From: an uncultured Lachnospiraceae bacterium
Lineage (GTDB): Bacteria; Bacillota; Clostridia; Lachnospirales; Lachnospiraceae
DNA: 6,274 nucleotides
NCBI GenBank assembly: GCA_934418055.1
Contig: CAKRWX010000148.1
Coordinates: 1 to 6,274 of the forward strand
Direction: 5' to 3'
A model generated the notes under the pieces. The model saw only the letters and a program-made list of their open reading frames with translations, was not told the origin of the DNA and did no database searches. Positions 6,032-6,274 of this stretch are shown one piece after another (the first letter of the stretch is position 1; each line of letters begins with the position of its first letter). The position numbers were made by a program, and so were the translations under genes.

Positions 6032-6274
6032 ATGAGTAAACAGGTTTTAGTGGTGATTCCGGTGGAGGAACGCCACAAAGAATATTTGGAGCGTATGGGC
6101 GCTGGCTGTCAGTTTACCTACGCTTCACCGGAGACGGTGACAGAGGAACAGCTGGCGAAAGCACAGGTCATCATCGGTAATGTGAGTCCAGCGCAGTTAG
6201 CCAAAGCGCCAGATCTGGAGTGGATCCAGTTAAACTCCGCAGGTTCGGATACTTTCTGTAAACCAGGCGTATTA
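6032..6274 (+). CDS. D-2-hydroxyacid dehydrogenase, N-terminal part only (cut by the window edge)
   Basis: Eighty-one codons are visible from ATG 6032 and the frame is open at the right edge. The start has AGGAGG (6019-6024) seven bases upstream. The sequence resembles the N-terminal substrate-binding domain of NAD-dependent D-isomer-specific 2-hydroxyacid dehydrogenases. It begins with a short beta strand (KQVLVVIP), has a mid-domain strand AQVIIGNVSPAQLAKAPDLEW (49-69), and then WIQLNSAGSD (69-78), matching the family's LKWIQ-x-x-SAG-x-D pattern. The NAD-binding domain and catalytic His, Glu and Arg lie beyond the window. Substrate cannot be assigned; family members act on glycerate, lactate, phenyllactate and phosphoglycerate, among others. 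It is probably co-transcribed with rpiB across a 74-bp gap, but that is not certain. Confidence 0.82.
   Translation, partial: MSKQVLVVIPVEERHKEYLERMGAGCQFTYASPETVTEEQLAKAQVIIGNVSPAQLAKAPDLEWIQLNSAGSDTFCKPGVL

Overview
The window looks like chromosomal DNA from an anaerobic Firmicute of the Clostridia, most likely a Lachnospiraceae relative (Enterocloster/Hungatella/Lachnoclostridium type). This is inferred from strong AGGAGG-type ribosome binding sites, a near-consensus sigma-A promoter, the protein flavour and the gene content. The assignment is a judgement, not a search result. I see no insertion sequences, tRNA or rRNA genes, CRISPR arrays or phage genes.

Left arm (1-2996, minus strand): a polyamine-type ABC uptake operon read right to left. 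It runs from an XRE-cupin regulator to the ATPase potA, the permease potB and the permease potC, which is cut by the window edge. The genes are tightly packed: 36 bp between regulator and potA, 8 bp overlap for potA/potB, and a TGATG junction for potB/potC. The substrate-binding protein (potD) would be expected further left, outside the window. The likely substrates are spermidine and/or putrescine.

Centre (2997-3240): a divergent intergenic region rich in symmetry. It holds a near-perfect minus-strand promoter (TTGACA, 16 bp, TATAAT) and a plus-strand extended -10 promoter. A perfect 8-bp inverted repeat sits exactly between the two promoters. The roughly 150-nt leader of the regulator gene contains two imperfect repeats of about 26 bp and a perfect 10-bp inverted repeat. 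This is the least explained part of the window.

Right arm (3241-6274, plus strand): a seven-bladed-propeller lactonase (6-phosphogluconolactonase family), chorismate synthase (aroC, only 3 nt later), a possible 47-codon small gene bridging aroC and rpiB, ribose-5-phosphate isomerase B (rpiB), and the start of a D-2-hydroxyacid dehydrogenase cut by the right edge. Lactonase and RpiB suggest pentose-phosphate metabolism, which supplies erythrose-4-phosphate to the shikimate pathway that AroC completes. Whether the genes are truly functionally linked is inference.

Overall these are mostly ordinary metabolic and transport genes. I found no convincing new multi-gene system. The points worth a second look are the unexplained regulatory architecture at 2997-3240, the small overlapping ORF at 5396-5539, and a helically phased triple heptamer at 5966-5992.
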